Shown: piece by piece, positions 28,127 through 37,508 of the stretch
How the letters are laid out: the number at the start of each line of letters is the position of its first letter
How positions within the stretch are numbered: the first letter of the stretch is position 1
From: Vibrio sinaloensis
Lineage (GTDB): Bacteria; Pseudomonadota; Gammaproteobacteria; Enterobacterales; Vibrionaceae
DNA length: 64,000 nt
Reading direction: 5' to 3'
NCBI RefSeq assembly: GCF_000808535.1
Contig: NZ_JWLV01000010.1
Span: forward strand, 124,001-188,000
Program-made: the position numbers and the translations under genes
The notes under the pieces: model-generated
Databases searched by the model: none
What the model was told of the DNA's origin: nothing
The model's input: the letters and a program-made list of their open reading frames with translations, nothing else

Positions 28127-29076
28127 GCTGCGTTAAGTGTGTCTCGGTAGCGAGTGATATGCTCAACGATTGGCGCCGCTTTATTAAAGGTACGAATTTC
28201 TCTGAACAACTCTGCAGCTTGAGGATACTGCTGGCGTAAGTAGGAGAACCACTGTTTCACACGGTTAGGGTAGTAAAGCCCCTTATCACCTTTCATTTCA
28301 TACTGTGAGTAAATCAAAAGTAGCTCTACGACTTCTGACCAAGGCATTACCGCGTGGTTGTGTTTTACCACATTCCCAAGGTTTGGAACATTGAACGCGC
28401 CGCGGCATACCATCAGCGAATCCACACCCGTTGTTTCGATACAGGCTTGACCATCTTCGTAATTCCAAATTTCACCATTGGCAATCAGTGGAATCGTAAA
28501 ACGTTCACGAAGTTGGCCGATGTACTCCCACTTAATCTCGCTTGCTTTGTAGCCGCCTGCTTTGGTGCGTGCATGAACGGTCAACTCATTAGCGCCCGCT
28601 TTTTCTATTGCGTCTACAATCTCGAAGCAGTCGTCTGGATTCTCCCAACCTAGGCGTATTTTCGCCGTCACTGGGATCTCGCTTGGTACCGCTTCACGGC
28701 AGGCTTTAACGACCTGGTGAATAAGCTCTGGGTGTTGAAGAAGCGCGGCGCCACCTTTGCTTTTGTTTACAAGCTTGGCTGGGCAGCCAAAGTTAAGATC
28801 GACGCCTCTTGCGCCCAATTCGGCTGCTTTGATGGCATTTTCCGCCATCCAAACCGGATCTTGGCCAAGCAGTTGAACATGAACAGGCACACCCGATTTG
28901 GTTTGAGACCCTTGCAGTAGCTCTGGGCAAAGACGATGGAAGACATGATCGGGCAGCAGCTGATCGACGACTCGAACAAACTCAGTTACGCACAAATCAT
29001 AATCATTGATGTCGGTTAAGATCTCGCGCATCAAATGATCTAACACGCCCTCCATTGGGCCAAGAACTAATCGCAT
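28123..29076 (-). CDS. dusC: tRNA-dihydrouridine(16) synthase
   Basis: FMN-dependent reduction of uridine 16 in tRNA. The 317-residue protein aligns along its length with E. coli Dus[18 protein letters not shown] at the start, [11 protein letters not shown] with the catalytic cysteine, VTAKIRLGW, and [14 protein letters not shown] near the end. The ATG is preceded directly by a T run that belongs to a hairpin (29077-29103); the only ribosome binding site, GAGG, lies in that hairpin. Its 3' end overlaps the convergent diguanylate cyclase gene. Confidence 0.94.
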   Translation of the reverse strand: MRLVLGPMEGVLDHLMREILTDINDYDLCVTEFVRVVDQLLPDHVFHRLCPELLQGSQTKSGVPVHVQLLGQDPVWMAENAIKAAELGARGVDLNFGCPAKLVNKSKGGAALLQHPELIHQVVKACREAVPSEIPVTAKIRLGWENPDDCFEIVDAIEKAGANELTVHARTKAGGYKASEIKWEYIGQLRERFTIPLIANGEIWNYEDGQACIETTGVDSLMVCRGAFNVPNLGNVVKHNHAVMPWSEVVELLLIYSQYEMKGDKGLYYPNRVKQWFSYLRQQYPQAAELFREIRTFNKAAPIVEHITRYRDTLNAA

Positions 29077-29103
29077 AAAAAACGCCTCTATTTAAGGAGG
29101 CGT
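29077..29103 (-). promoter_or_regulatory. Terminator-like hairpin covering the dusC ribosome binding site
   Basis: Read on the minus strand, ACGCCTC pairs with GAGGCGT around an eight-base loop, and six T residues follow, ending at the dusC ATG. The GAGG in the second arm is the only plausible Shine-Dalgarno. The structure could end transcription or block ribosomes, and so may act as an attenuator or a translational switch. Confidence 0.55.
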
Positions 29104-29169
29104 GATTTTAGTGGCAAGTGATGCAAAAGTCACTGCTTTGATAGGTTTGCAGGGCTTGGAAAAGAGAAG

Positions 29170-29198
29170 GCTAGTTATTAAATCCTTATAACTAGCCG
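29170..29198. repeat. Ten-base hairpin in the dusC-yecA gap
   Basis: Perfect arms 29170-29179 and 29189-29198 with a nine-base loop, no T tract on either side. It lies in a 220-base stretch without a gene and could be part of a small RNA or the dusC upstream leader. Confidence 0.5.
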
Positions 29199-29283
29199 AG
29201 ACTACATGTGTCTAATCATCACAAGAAGCAGGTGCTCGAGCCAGGGAGGAAGTCTCGAAGTGACCTAAAGCCTTGCATAGGGT

Positions 29284-29289
29284 TATAAT
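29284..29289 (+). promoter_or_regulatory. -10 box of the yecA-like gene
   Basis: Perfect TATAAT, 35 bases before the ATG at 29324. The -35 region is weak (GTGACC around 29260-29265 at 18-base spacing). Confidence 0.5.
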
Positions 29290-29323
29290 GCGTGCCTTAT
29301 CAGTTAAACACTAGAAGTGAATC

Positions 29324-29938
29324 ATGAAGTATCAATTACTGACACTGCCAGACTCATTAACTAACGAATCTCCCTATTTCGTCGAGGGTTTAACCCTTGC
29401 TGCCAACTTGGCAACCAAACCTCTTGCCCCTGAAGTTTGGTTAGAGAGCGTATTTTCTGAAAGCGCAAGTCAAGTGAAAGCGCCGATTGAAGCGCATATT
29501 ACCCAGCAGTACACGTATTTAAAGGCGAATGAGTACTCTTTGCTCGGGTTGCTTGATGAAGCCTCCAAGCAGGATCAGCTAGCCGACATCGCTGAAGGCT
29601 TTATGACGCTTTGGCCGACGGTAGAAGAGCAGTGGCAAGAAGTACACGTTGGCGATGGCACACTTCGCATGTTGCAAGCTCTATTGACGTCATTCATGCT
29701 GGCGATTGATGAAGTGCAAACTCAAGCTCAAATGCGAGAAGCGGGCATTGAAACCCCGCCGTCATTGACCGATTTTATCGACCAACTCGACCTGATGATC
29801 ATCGAAGTTGCTCACGCCGCCGATGAGGCGATGGTTGGCGCTAAGTCGCAAAGCGTTAATCCGTACAAACAAGTAGGGCGTAACGATCCATGCTTGTGCG
29901 GGAGCGGTAAGAAGTTCAAGCAGTGTTGTGGAAAATAG
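29324..29938 (+). CDS. YecA-like UPF0149 protein with SEC-C zinc motif
   Basis: A 204-residue cytoplasmic protein. The helical N-terminal part is of the UPF0149/YecA type, and the end [20 protein letters not shown] (185-204) is a complete SEC-C metal-binding motif like that at the SecA C-terminus. E. coli YecA is reported to bind ribosomes and zinc through this motif; a role in translation or secretion is inferred by family. It is preceded by a TATAAT box, and lolA follows after 83 bases. Confidence 0.82.
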   Translation: MKYQLLTLPDSLTNESPYFVEGLTLAANLATKPLAPEVWLESVFSESASQVKAPIEAHITQQYTYLKANEYSLLGLLDEASKQDQLADIAEGFMTLWPTVEEQWQEVHVGDGTLRMLQALLTSFMLAIDEVQTQAQMREAGIETPPSLTDFIDQLDLMIIEVAHAADEAMVGAKSQSVNPYKQVGRNDPCLCGSGKKFKQCCGK

Positions 29939-30021
29939 AACAAAGTTAACTTTTTTCGGTCAAACCAAGTTCGAAACACGATTATAAAGAGAGTCATGGC
30001 GACTCAATAGGAACAAGATTA

Positions 30022-30618
30022 ATGAAAAAACTGGCCGCATTACTGTTTATGAGCTTCTCTGTGTTGGCAGCGCCAAAAGACGAGCTTAATCAGCGTTTAC
30101 AGCAAACGGAAGGTTTTAGTGCTGACTTTACTCAGCAGGTGACAAGTCCTGATGGTGATTTGGTGATGGAAGGTGAGGGATCGGTAGAAATTTCTCGTCC
30201 AAGTCTTTTCCGTTGGACAACCACAATGCCAGATGAAAACGTGTTGGTCTCAGATGGCAAAAGTCTTTGGTATTACAGCCCATTCATCGAACAAGTGAGT
30301 ATTTACTGGCAAGAGCAAGCAACAGAGCAAACCCCGTTCGTATTGTTGACTCGTAACCGCCAAAGTGACTGGGAAAACTACAATGTCTCGCAACAGGGCG
30401 ATGTGTTCACACTTGTCCCAACTACTGTGGATTCAAACCAAGGTCAATTTAAATTAGAGATCGATGCCAAAGGCGCGGTGAAAGGATTTAGTGTGATTGA
30501 ACAAGACGGTCAGCAGAGTGCGTTCAAGTTCGCTAACATTGATTTAACTAAACCTAAAGCTGAGCGCTTTACCTTTACCATTCCACAAGGTGTCGAGGTT
30601 GATGACCAAAGGAATTAA
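30022..30618 (+). CDS. lolA: Outer-membrane lipoprotein carrier protein
   Basis: Periplasmic chaperone that takes lipoproteins from LolCDE to LolB at the outer membrane. The 198-residue precursor has a 16-17 residue signal peptide and the LolA features [19 protein letters not shown] and [34 protein letters not shown]. It precedes rarA by two bases and then serS, the order found in E. coli. The large lipoprotein metzincin and the Slp-family lipoprotein in this window would be its cargo. Confidence 0.96.
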   Translation: MKKLAALLFMSFSVLAAPKDELNQRLQQTEGFSADFTQQVTSPDGDLVMEGEGSVEISRPSLFRWTTTMPDENVLVSDGKSLWYYSPFIEQVSIYWQEQATEQTPFVLLTRNRQSDWENYNVSQQGDVFTLVPTTVDSNQGQFKLEIDAKGAVKGFSVIEQDGQQSAFKFANIDLTKPKAERFTFTIPQGVEVDDQRN

Positions 30619-30620
30619 AA

Positions 30621-31967
30621 GTGAGTAATTTCTCATTTGATTTTTCAGGGGACGAAGATTTTCGTCCCCTCGCTGCTAGAATGCGCCCAGAAACGCTTGA
30701 CCAGTATATTGGTCAACAACATATTCTCGGCGCAGGTAAACCGTTGCGACGAGCGTTGGAAGCGGGTCACATCCACTCCATGATTTTGTGGGGGCCTCCC
30801 GGCACAGGGAAAACAACGCTCGCCGAAGTGGCGGCAAACTACGCCAACGCAGAAGTTGAGCGAGTCTCTGCCGTGACCTCCGGTGTGAAAGAAATCCGCG
30901 CAGCAATTGAAAGAGCGCGCGAAAATAAGTTGGCCGGCCGACGCACGATCTTGTTTGTTGACGAGGTGCATCGCTTCAATAAATCGCAGCAAGATGCCTT
31001 TCTTCCGCATATCGAAGATGGCACGGTGACCTTCATTGGTGCCACTACGGAAAACCCGTCTTTTGAGCTGAACAACGCATTGCTATCACGTGCCCGAGTT
31101 TACAAATTAACCTCTCTTTCTCAGCAAGATATTGGTTTGGCATTGCAGCAAGCAATCAACGATGAGCAACGTGGCTTAGGTAAGGTTGAAGCGGCTTTTG
31201 ATGAAGGGGTCCTAGATAGACTTTCTGAGCTAGTAAACGGTGACGCGCGGATGTCGCTAAATTACCTTGAGCTTCTCTACGATATGGCAGAAGAAGACGC
31301 CCAAGGTGTTAAGGTGATTACCTTGCCATTGCTGGCCGAGGTCGCTGGCGAAAAAGTTTCGCGCTTTGATAACAAAGGCGATATTTGGTACGACTTAATC
31401 TCTGCGGTTCATAAGTCGATTCGTGGCTCCAATCCTGATGCTGCGCTGTATTGGTCGGCGCGAATGATTGCGGCGGGCTGTGATCCTCTGTATATCGCAA
31501 GACGCCTACTCGCGATTGCCTCTGAAGATGTCGGCAACGCGGATCCACGCGCCATGCAAGTTGCCTTGTCCGCATGGGATTGCTTTACCCGAGTTGGACC
31601 TGCAGAGGGTGAAAGGGCCATTGCTCAAGCCATCGTTTACCTCGCTTGTGCGCCAAAGAGCAACGCTGTTTATACTGCTTGGAAGCAAGCTCTGCGTGAT
31701 GCTCATAACCTTCCAGAGTATGAAGTGCCTCCCCATTTACGCAATGCTCCCACCTCGTTGATGAAAGATCTCGGCTATGGCGCTGAGTATCGCTATGCTC
31801 ACGATGAGCCCGGCGCGTACGCTGCTGGTGAAAGATATCTTCCTCCAGAAATGGCAGAGACTCGCTACTACCAACCGACCAACCGAGGGTTAGAAACTAA
31901 AATTGGCGAAAAGTTAGATTACTTGGCTAGTTTAGACGCAAAAAGCCCACAAAAGCGCTATGAATAA
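30621..31967 (+). CDS. rarA: Replication-associated recombination AAA ATPase
   Basis: RarA (MgsA) is a clamp-loader-like AAA+ ATPase acting at stalled replication forks. The 448 residues hold Walker [10 protein letters not shown] (58-66), Walker [11 protein letters not shown], the sensor [10 protein letters not shown], and the C-terminal tetramerisation domain with [25 protein letters not shown]. It is fused tightly to lolA (two-base gap) and is followed by serS after 96 bases. Confidence 0.96.
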   Translation: MSNFSFDFSGDEDFRPLAARMRPETLDQYIGQQHILGAGKPLRRALEAGHIHSMILWGPPGTGKTTLAEVAANYANAEVERVSAVTSGVKEIRAAIERARENKLAGRRTILFVDEVHRFNKSQQDAFLPHIEDGTVTFIGATTENPSFELNNALLSRARVYKLTSLSQQDIGLALQQAINDEQRGLGKVEAAFDEGVLDRLSELVNGDARMSLNYLELLYDMAEEDAQGVKVITLPLLAEVAGEKVSRFDNKGDIWYDLISAVHKSIRGSNPDAALYWSARMIAAGCDPLYIARRLLAIASEDVGNADPRAMQVALSAWDCFTRVGPAEGERAIAQAIVYLACAPKSNAVYTAWKQALRDAHNLPEYEVPPHLRNAPTSLMKDLGYGAEYRYAHDEPGAYAAGERYLPPEMAETRYYQPTNRGLETKIGEKLDYLASLDAKSPQKRYE

Positions 31968-32045
31968 GCGCCCATTTTAGATACATTTATTCGGTTAATA
32001 TTTTTAGCGCTTGAGCACGATGCTTAAGCGCCATTTCACAACTAA

Positions 32046-33371
<1,326 letters not shown>

Positions 33372-33394
33372 TCTCGGCCGAATACGAAATGATG

Positions 33395-33422
33395 AAAGGC
33401 GACTCAATGAGTCGCCTTTTTT
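33395..33422 (+). terminator. Terminator of serS
   Basis: Eleven-base perfect stem (33395-33405 with 33409-33419), AAT loop and a T tract to 33422. Confidence 0.88.
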
Positions 33423-33437
33423 AATCCTGCGGCAAAA

Positions 33438-34442
33438 TTACTCCGCGGCTGTTGGCTGATATAGAGACGCCATTGTGGTTCGAACGACCTCTCGGGCGCT
33501 TATCGGGGTGTGCTCTAGATCCGTTAGTGACTCTTGCTGATCAAACACAAATCGGTGCTTAAGTGAACGCGCGACATTGCTGCGAATCAGTTTAGGTCGA
33601 GTCTGAGTCTCTAACGCTTCCTTCTCTGCTTGATCAACAAGTGCATAAATTTCTTGTTCAGACAAGATTTTAGGCGCAGTAAGTTGTGGGTTTACCTCTC
33701 GAGCAATAGCGATGATCTCCTCGCTAGAAATGGTCGACGTGTTAGCAAGGACATAGCGCTTGCCACGAATGCCATGCGTTGAGGCTTTAATCATCCCTTT
33801 GACGACATCGTTAACATCGATTGGGCTGAGGTTCATCTCATACAAGAAAGGCATCTTGCCATTCACGATCGCTGAAAACGCATCGAGAGATTCCGTGTTG
33901 GGTTTAAAATCGCCGCCAAGTATGGTGGATGGCAGTATTGTGACCATATCCAGATCTAGCTCTTGCGCCACTTTCCATGCCTCTTGCTCGGCAAGTGTTT
34001 TGGCCCGGCAATAGGGATTGATTTGATCCGACACATTGTAGCCTTCTACCTTTATCTCACCTTGTTGATTACGCGCAGTTTGCTCTAATGTCGCTATCGA
34101 GCTGACATAGACGACTTTCTTCACTCCAGCTTCGTGGGCGGCTCTCAAGATATTTGTCGTGCCGATAAGGTTTGGCTCGACGATTTCCTTTTCTTCATCT
34201 TCTGCCCAGTGCTTAAAAACGGCCGCAACTTGGTAGAGAATATCAACCCCTTCTAAGGCTGTTTGCAAAGAGGTGACGTCGAGTAAATCACAGTACACAA
34301 TGTCACAATCGACACCCTTCAACGAGTCGGACTTACTGAGATTGCGCACTCCGGCGCGTACCTGATGACCTTGCCGGCTCAATTCTCTAACCAGATTGTT
34401 GCCGAGGTGGCCTGTTGCGCCAGTGACTAAACATTTAACCAT
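33438..34442 (-). CDS. NAD(P)-dependent epimerase/reductase of the extended SDR group
   Basis: A 334-residue oxidoreductase with an N-terminal Rossmann fold (VTGATGHLG, residues 6-14) and the catalytic YxxxK seen as YCRAK. It resembles dihydroflavonol-4-reductase-like proteins; the substrate is unknown. The frame runs on to 34658 but overlaps the neighbouring gene; AAGGAG before the ATG at 34442 and the conserved MVKCLVTGATG fix the start. It overlaps the end of the hydrolase gene by eight bases, so the two are translationally coupled. Both are probably under the TetR protein encoded divergently. Confidence 0.85.
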   Translation of the reverse strand: MVKCLVTGATGHLGNNLVRELSRQGHQVRAGVRNLSKSDSLKGVDCDIVYCDLLDVTSLQTALEGVDILYQVAAVFKHWAEDEEKEIVEPNLIGTTNILRAAHEAGVKKVVYVSSIATLEQTARNQQGEIKVEGYNVSDQINPYCRAKTLAEQEAWKVAQELDLDMVTILPSTILGGDFKPNTESLDAFSAIVNGKMPFLYEMNLSPIDVNDVVKGMIKASTHGIRGKRYVLANTSTISSEEIIAIAREVNPQLTAPKILSEQEIYALVDQAEKEALETQTRPKLIRSNVARSLKHRFVFDQQESLTDLEHTPISAREVVRTTMASLYQPTAAE

Positions 34443-35538
34443 TACTCTTCTCCTTAACGATATTGTCGATAACGGGTTCAAACTGAGATATCGGCTCGCT
34501 GGCAATCGACTCGGTTTTCCACCATTGCTGCTCAAAAGGTGGTGACTCGAGTTCAACAAGCTGACCAAAAGCGGGAGTGATGAGTTGCACACCTCTTTGA
34601 CTAGAGATGTCAGTGATACGTTCAAGCGGCTCGTACCAAGGGTGCATAGAGAGATCAAACGTACCGTTGTGAATTGGAATCATGTATTTACCACGAAGAT
34701 CGATATGAGCTTGAACAGACTCGTCGGGCATCATGTGAATGTCTTGCCAAAGTGAGTTATAGGCACCGGATTCAATCAATGTGACATCAAATGGGCCATA
34801 GCGTTTGCCTATCGATTCAAAGCCAGAGAAGTAGCCACTGTCACCGCTAAAGAAGACACGATGTTGCTTTCCTAATATTACCCAGCTCGACCAAAGAGTC
34901 TGGTTTCTATCCAGTAACCCTCGACCTGAAAAGTGTTGTGATGGGGTAGCGACTAGCTCAATGCCATTCACAGAGGTACTTTGCCACCAATCAAGCTGAA
35001 CCACTTTTTCTGGGGCGACTCCCCAACTTATCAATAGGTCCCCAACTTTTAGTGGAGTAACAAATGTTCCTACCTTCTTTGCGATGGCTTGGATGGTGTT
35101 TTTATCGAGGTGATCATAGTGATCGTGACTGATGATTACGATGTCGATAGGTGGCAAGTCGGACGCGTTAATCGGGCTTGGATGAAAGCGTTTGGGGCCA
35201 GCCCATTGAGCGGGAGATGCTCGTTCACTCAAAACTGGGTCAGTTAAAATCCAGTTATCGTCGAGGTTTAGTAGAACGCTAGAGTGACCAATTCGGTAGA
35301 GTGAGTCCCGCTTGGTGGAAAAAAGTGCTTGCTCATTCATTGATTGAATAGGGAGTGGCTGGGTCGGTGTCGGATCCAAACGAGGAGTGGTAATAAATGC
35401 ATGTAAGATGCGCAATGTATCGCCCAACGACGATGAGTACGCGATTTCGCTGTTTTGGAAACGATTTTTGTTCGAACCAAGAGTGATGAACGCGATAGCG
35501 ACCAACAATCCTAACAGGGCAAACATGGCAAATTTCAT
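34435..35538 (-). CDS. Membrane-anchored metallo-beta-lactamase-fold hydrolase (RomA/NAPE-PLD-like)
   Basis: A 367-residue protein with an N-terminal hydrophobic segment (about 4-22) that could be an uncleaved anchor. The metal-binding motif SHDHYDH, a GHSSVLL strand, FSGDSGYF and the IPIHNGTFDLSMHPW end are typical of the RomA/UlaG/NAPE-PLD-like branch. Substrate unknown; phospholipids or phosphodiesters are family guesses. The ATG at 35538 has AAGGAG nine bases upstream; a TTG at 35544 is less well placed. The promoter region holds the palindromic operator at 35556-35582. Confidence 0.85.
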   Translation of the reverse strand: MKFAMFALLGLLVAIAFITLGSNKNRFQNSEIAYSSSLGDTLRILHAFITTPRLDPTPTQPLPIQSMNEQALFSTKRDSLYRIGHSSVLLNLDDNWILTDPVLSERASPAQWAGPKRFHPSPINASDLPPIDIVIISHDHYDHLDKNTIQAIAKKVGTFVTPLKVGDLLISWGVAPEKVVQLDWWQSTSVNGIELVATPSQHFSGRGLLDRNQTLWSSWVILGKQHRVFFSGDSGYFSGFESIGKRYGPFDVTLIESGAYNSLWQDIHMMPDESVQAHIDLRGKYMIPIHNGTFDLSMHPWYEPLERITDISSQRGVQLITPAFGQLVELESPPFEQQWWKTESIASEPISQFEPVIDNIVKEKSNG

Positions 35539-35555
35539 GATCAATTACTCCTTAT

Positions 35556-35582
35556 AAGTAAACTACACCGTGTAGTTTACTT
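35556..35582. promoter_or_regulatory. Palindromic operator of the TetR regulator (site 1)
   Basis: A perfect 27-base palindrome centred on 35569, with half-site AGTAAACTACAC at 35557-35568. It lies between the divergent hydrolase and tetR genes, immediately upstream of the hydrolase ribosome binding site, the ideal place for TetR-family repression of both. Confidence 0.82.
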
Positions 35583-35595
35583 TGAAAAATTGAAA

Positions 35596-35620
35596 AGTAA
35601 ACCGTGCAGTGTAGAATTGG
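35596..35620. promoter_or_regulatory. Second, degenerate TetR operator copy (site 2)
   Basis: Shares AGTAAAC and GTGTAG with site 1 at the same internal spacing (7, 6 and 6 bases). Its centre is 39 bases from that of site 1. It lies 27 bases before the tetR start. Confidence 0.5.
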
Positions 35621-35646
35621 CTGCATGGTTGTAGAAATGAAACAAA

Positions 35647-36270
35647 ATGATGGAAAAGAAGCAGAGTCGCAGTGATCTAAAACGATCAGCAATTGTCGAA
35701 GCAGCGATCGAAGCGTTTCGTGAAGAGGGCGTCAAGGCGACGAGCATGGATAGATTGGCTAAACTGGCCAACGTGTCCAAGCGGACCATTTACAATCACT
35801 TTGTGAGCAAAGAGGCGCTCGTACTCCACTTGTTGTCGGAATTATGGCAACGGGCGATGATGGAAAGTGAAGTGAGTTACAACCGTGACCAGCCTTTGGA
35901 AACCCAGCTCGCTGCGCTTTTGACCAAAGAGCTTGAGTTTTTGTCTTCTCCACAATATCAAGATCTCGCACGTGTTGCTTTTGATTACTTGTTCAGTAAT
36001 CCTGATATGCTGCAAGAAGAGCTGAAGAAGTTATCGGAAAAAGAGACGGCGGTTTATCGTTGGATAGTCGCGGCGCAAGATGATGGGAAGTTGATTGAAT
36101 TGGACGCAGACCTTGCAAAAGAGCAGTTGCATAGCTTAATAAAAGGAAGTGCGCTTTGGCCGCAATTGATGCGTTTACGACAACCGCTGACAGAGGCCGA
36201 GAAACAACGTTTAGTCGATGAAACGACGAAACTATTTTTAGCGCGCTACCAACAGCACTCACTAGGTTGA
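35647..36270 (+). CDS. TetR/AcrR-family transcriptional regulator
   Basis: A 207-residue repressor. The N-terminal helix-turn-helix TSMDRLAKLANVSKRTIYNHFVSKEALV (about 32-59) is standard. The C-terminal ligand-binding part resembles TetR_C_7. It is transcribed away from the hydrolase/reductase pair, with a perfect palindrome and a degenerate copy between them, so it most likely represses itself and the pair. The ligand is unknown. The ATG at 35650 is an equal choice. No good Shine-Dalgarno is seen. Confidence 0.9.
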   Translation: MMEKKQSRSDLKRSAIVEAAIEAFREEGVKATSMDRLAKLANVSKRTIYNHFVSKEALVLHLLSELWQRAMMESEVSYNRDQPLETQLAALLTKELEFLSSPQYQDLARVAFDYLFSNPDMLQEELKKLSEKETAVYRWIVAAQDDGKLIELDADLAKEQLHSLIKGSALWPQLMRLRQPLTEAEKQRLVDETTKLFLARYQQHSLG

Positions 36271-36292
36271 GCAATATTGATCGAGTCATTAA

Positions 36293-36317
36293 AAAGCCAG
36301 CTAATCTAGCTGGCTTT
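36293..36317. terminator. Terminator between tetR and ansA
   Basis: Ten-base perfect stem (36293-36302 with 36308-36317), loop AATCT. The T tract is best when read on the minus strand (for ansA), but the tetR side also has TTT. Confidence 0.72.
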
Positions 36318-36334
36318 GTCGTTTCATAGTGAGA

Positions 36335-37351
36335 CTAGATACTCATCTCACCGCGCAAGACTTGCTGCATTTTCACTTTCACTTGCTCGTACGAGAGGTC
36401 TTGGCTAAGTAGATAGTGAAGCTTGGCAAGAGCAGCTTCTGGGGTCATATCATAGCCGCTGATCACGCCCGCTTCAGCAAGGGCACATCCGGTCGCGTAG
36501 CCACCCATATTCACTTTACCTGCCAAACATTGGGTGAGGTTAACGACGATCACACCGCGCTCAGAGGCGTCTTTTAAGTGACTAAGAAGCTCAGGGTTTT
36601 GCGGCGCATTACCAACGCCAAAAGTCAGCAAGATCATCGCATTGACTGGTTGCAGTAATGTATTGCGAATGACCTCATGAGAGATACCAGGGTACATGGT
36701 GATGACACCAATTGGTTGCGGCGTAATGTCGTGTACTTTAAATTCGCCCTCTGGAACATGCCCAACCTTAATGTCATTGCTGATCTGGATATTAATCCCT
36801 GCTTCGAGCAAAGGTGGTAAGTTTGGAGACGTAAAGGCATTAAAACCGTCAGCGTGAGATTTGGTACTGCGGTTGCCACGCATCAGCTTGTTGTTGAAGA
36901 ACAACGTCACTTCATTAATCGGATAATTTGCTGCAATGTGGAGTGCATTCAACAAGTTCGCTTGGCCGTCAGAGCGGAGCTCTGCCAGTGGGATTTGCGA
37001 ACCAGTCACAATGACCGGCTTACCAAGGTTCTCTAGCATAAAAGAGAGAGCTGAAGCGGTATAGGCCATGGTGTCAGTGCCGTGCAGAATAACGAAACCG
37101 TCATATTTGTCGTAGTTAGCACGAATGTCATCAGCGATTTGCTGCCAATCTTTTGGAGTCATATCCGAGGAATCGATCAGTGGATCGTATTCATGGATGG
37201 TGAACTCTGGCATTTCTGGGCGGTGGAATTCTGGCATGCTCGCCAGTTGTTTTTCCATAAAGCCAGCGACAGGAACGTAACCGTGATCATGCGACTTCTG
37301 CATACCAATGGTGCCGCCCGTATAAGCGATATAGATGTGTTTTCTTGCCAT
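36335..37351 (-). CDS. ansA: Cytoplasmic L-asparaginase I
   Basis: Hydrolyses asparagine to aspartate and ammonia. The 338 residues equal E. coli AnsA in length, with YTGGTIGM near the N-terminus (catalytic threonine) and HGTDTMAYTAS. No signal peptide is present, which supports the type I cytoplasmic enzyme. It lies downstream of sppA on the same strand, as in E. coli. Confidence 0.95.
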   Translation of the reverse strand: MARKHIYIAYTGGTIGMQKSHDHGYVPVAGFMEKQLASMPEFHRPEMPEFTIHEYDPLIDSSDMTPKDWQQIADDIRANYDKYDGFVILHGTDTMAYTASALSFMLENLGKPVIVTGSQIPLAELRSDGQANLLNALHIAANYPINEVTLFFNNKLMRGNRSTKSHADGFNAFTSPNLPPLLEAGINIQISNDIKVGHVPEGEFKVHDITPQPIGVITMYPGISHEVIRNTLLQPVNAMILLTFGVGNAPQNPELLSHLKDASERGVIVVNLTQCLAGKVNMGGYATGCALAEAGVISGYDMTPEAALAKLHYLLSQDLSYEQVKVKMQQVLRGEMSI

Positions 37352-37508
37352 TGCTTAGAAACCAGTATTGTAGGGGGAACAGAGCGTGGGATTATATAGT
37401 AATCGGGGCCAATAAAAAGGGGCATTCCGCACAGGAACACCCCAAAAGTCGCGCGCTATACGCGGATGCACTGCCCAGGATTAAACGGGCAGTATCTGAT
37501 TTGTTGCT

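Noticed and set aside
29104..29283. A tRNA gene in the dusC-yecA gap
   Set aside because: One strong hairpin is present, but no cloverleaf, no TTCGANTC T-loop and no CCA end are seen.
34443..34658. N-terminal extension of the epimerase/reductase
   Set aside because: It overlaps the hydrolase gene in another frame and precedes both the conserved Rossmann start and the AAGGAG site.
37470..37493. Seven-base inverted repeat after sppA as a terminator
   Set aside because: No T tract follows on the minus strand and the stem is short, so it was not called.
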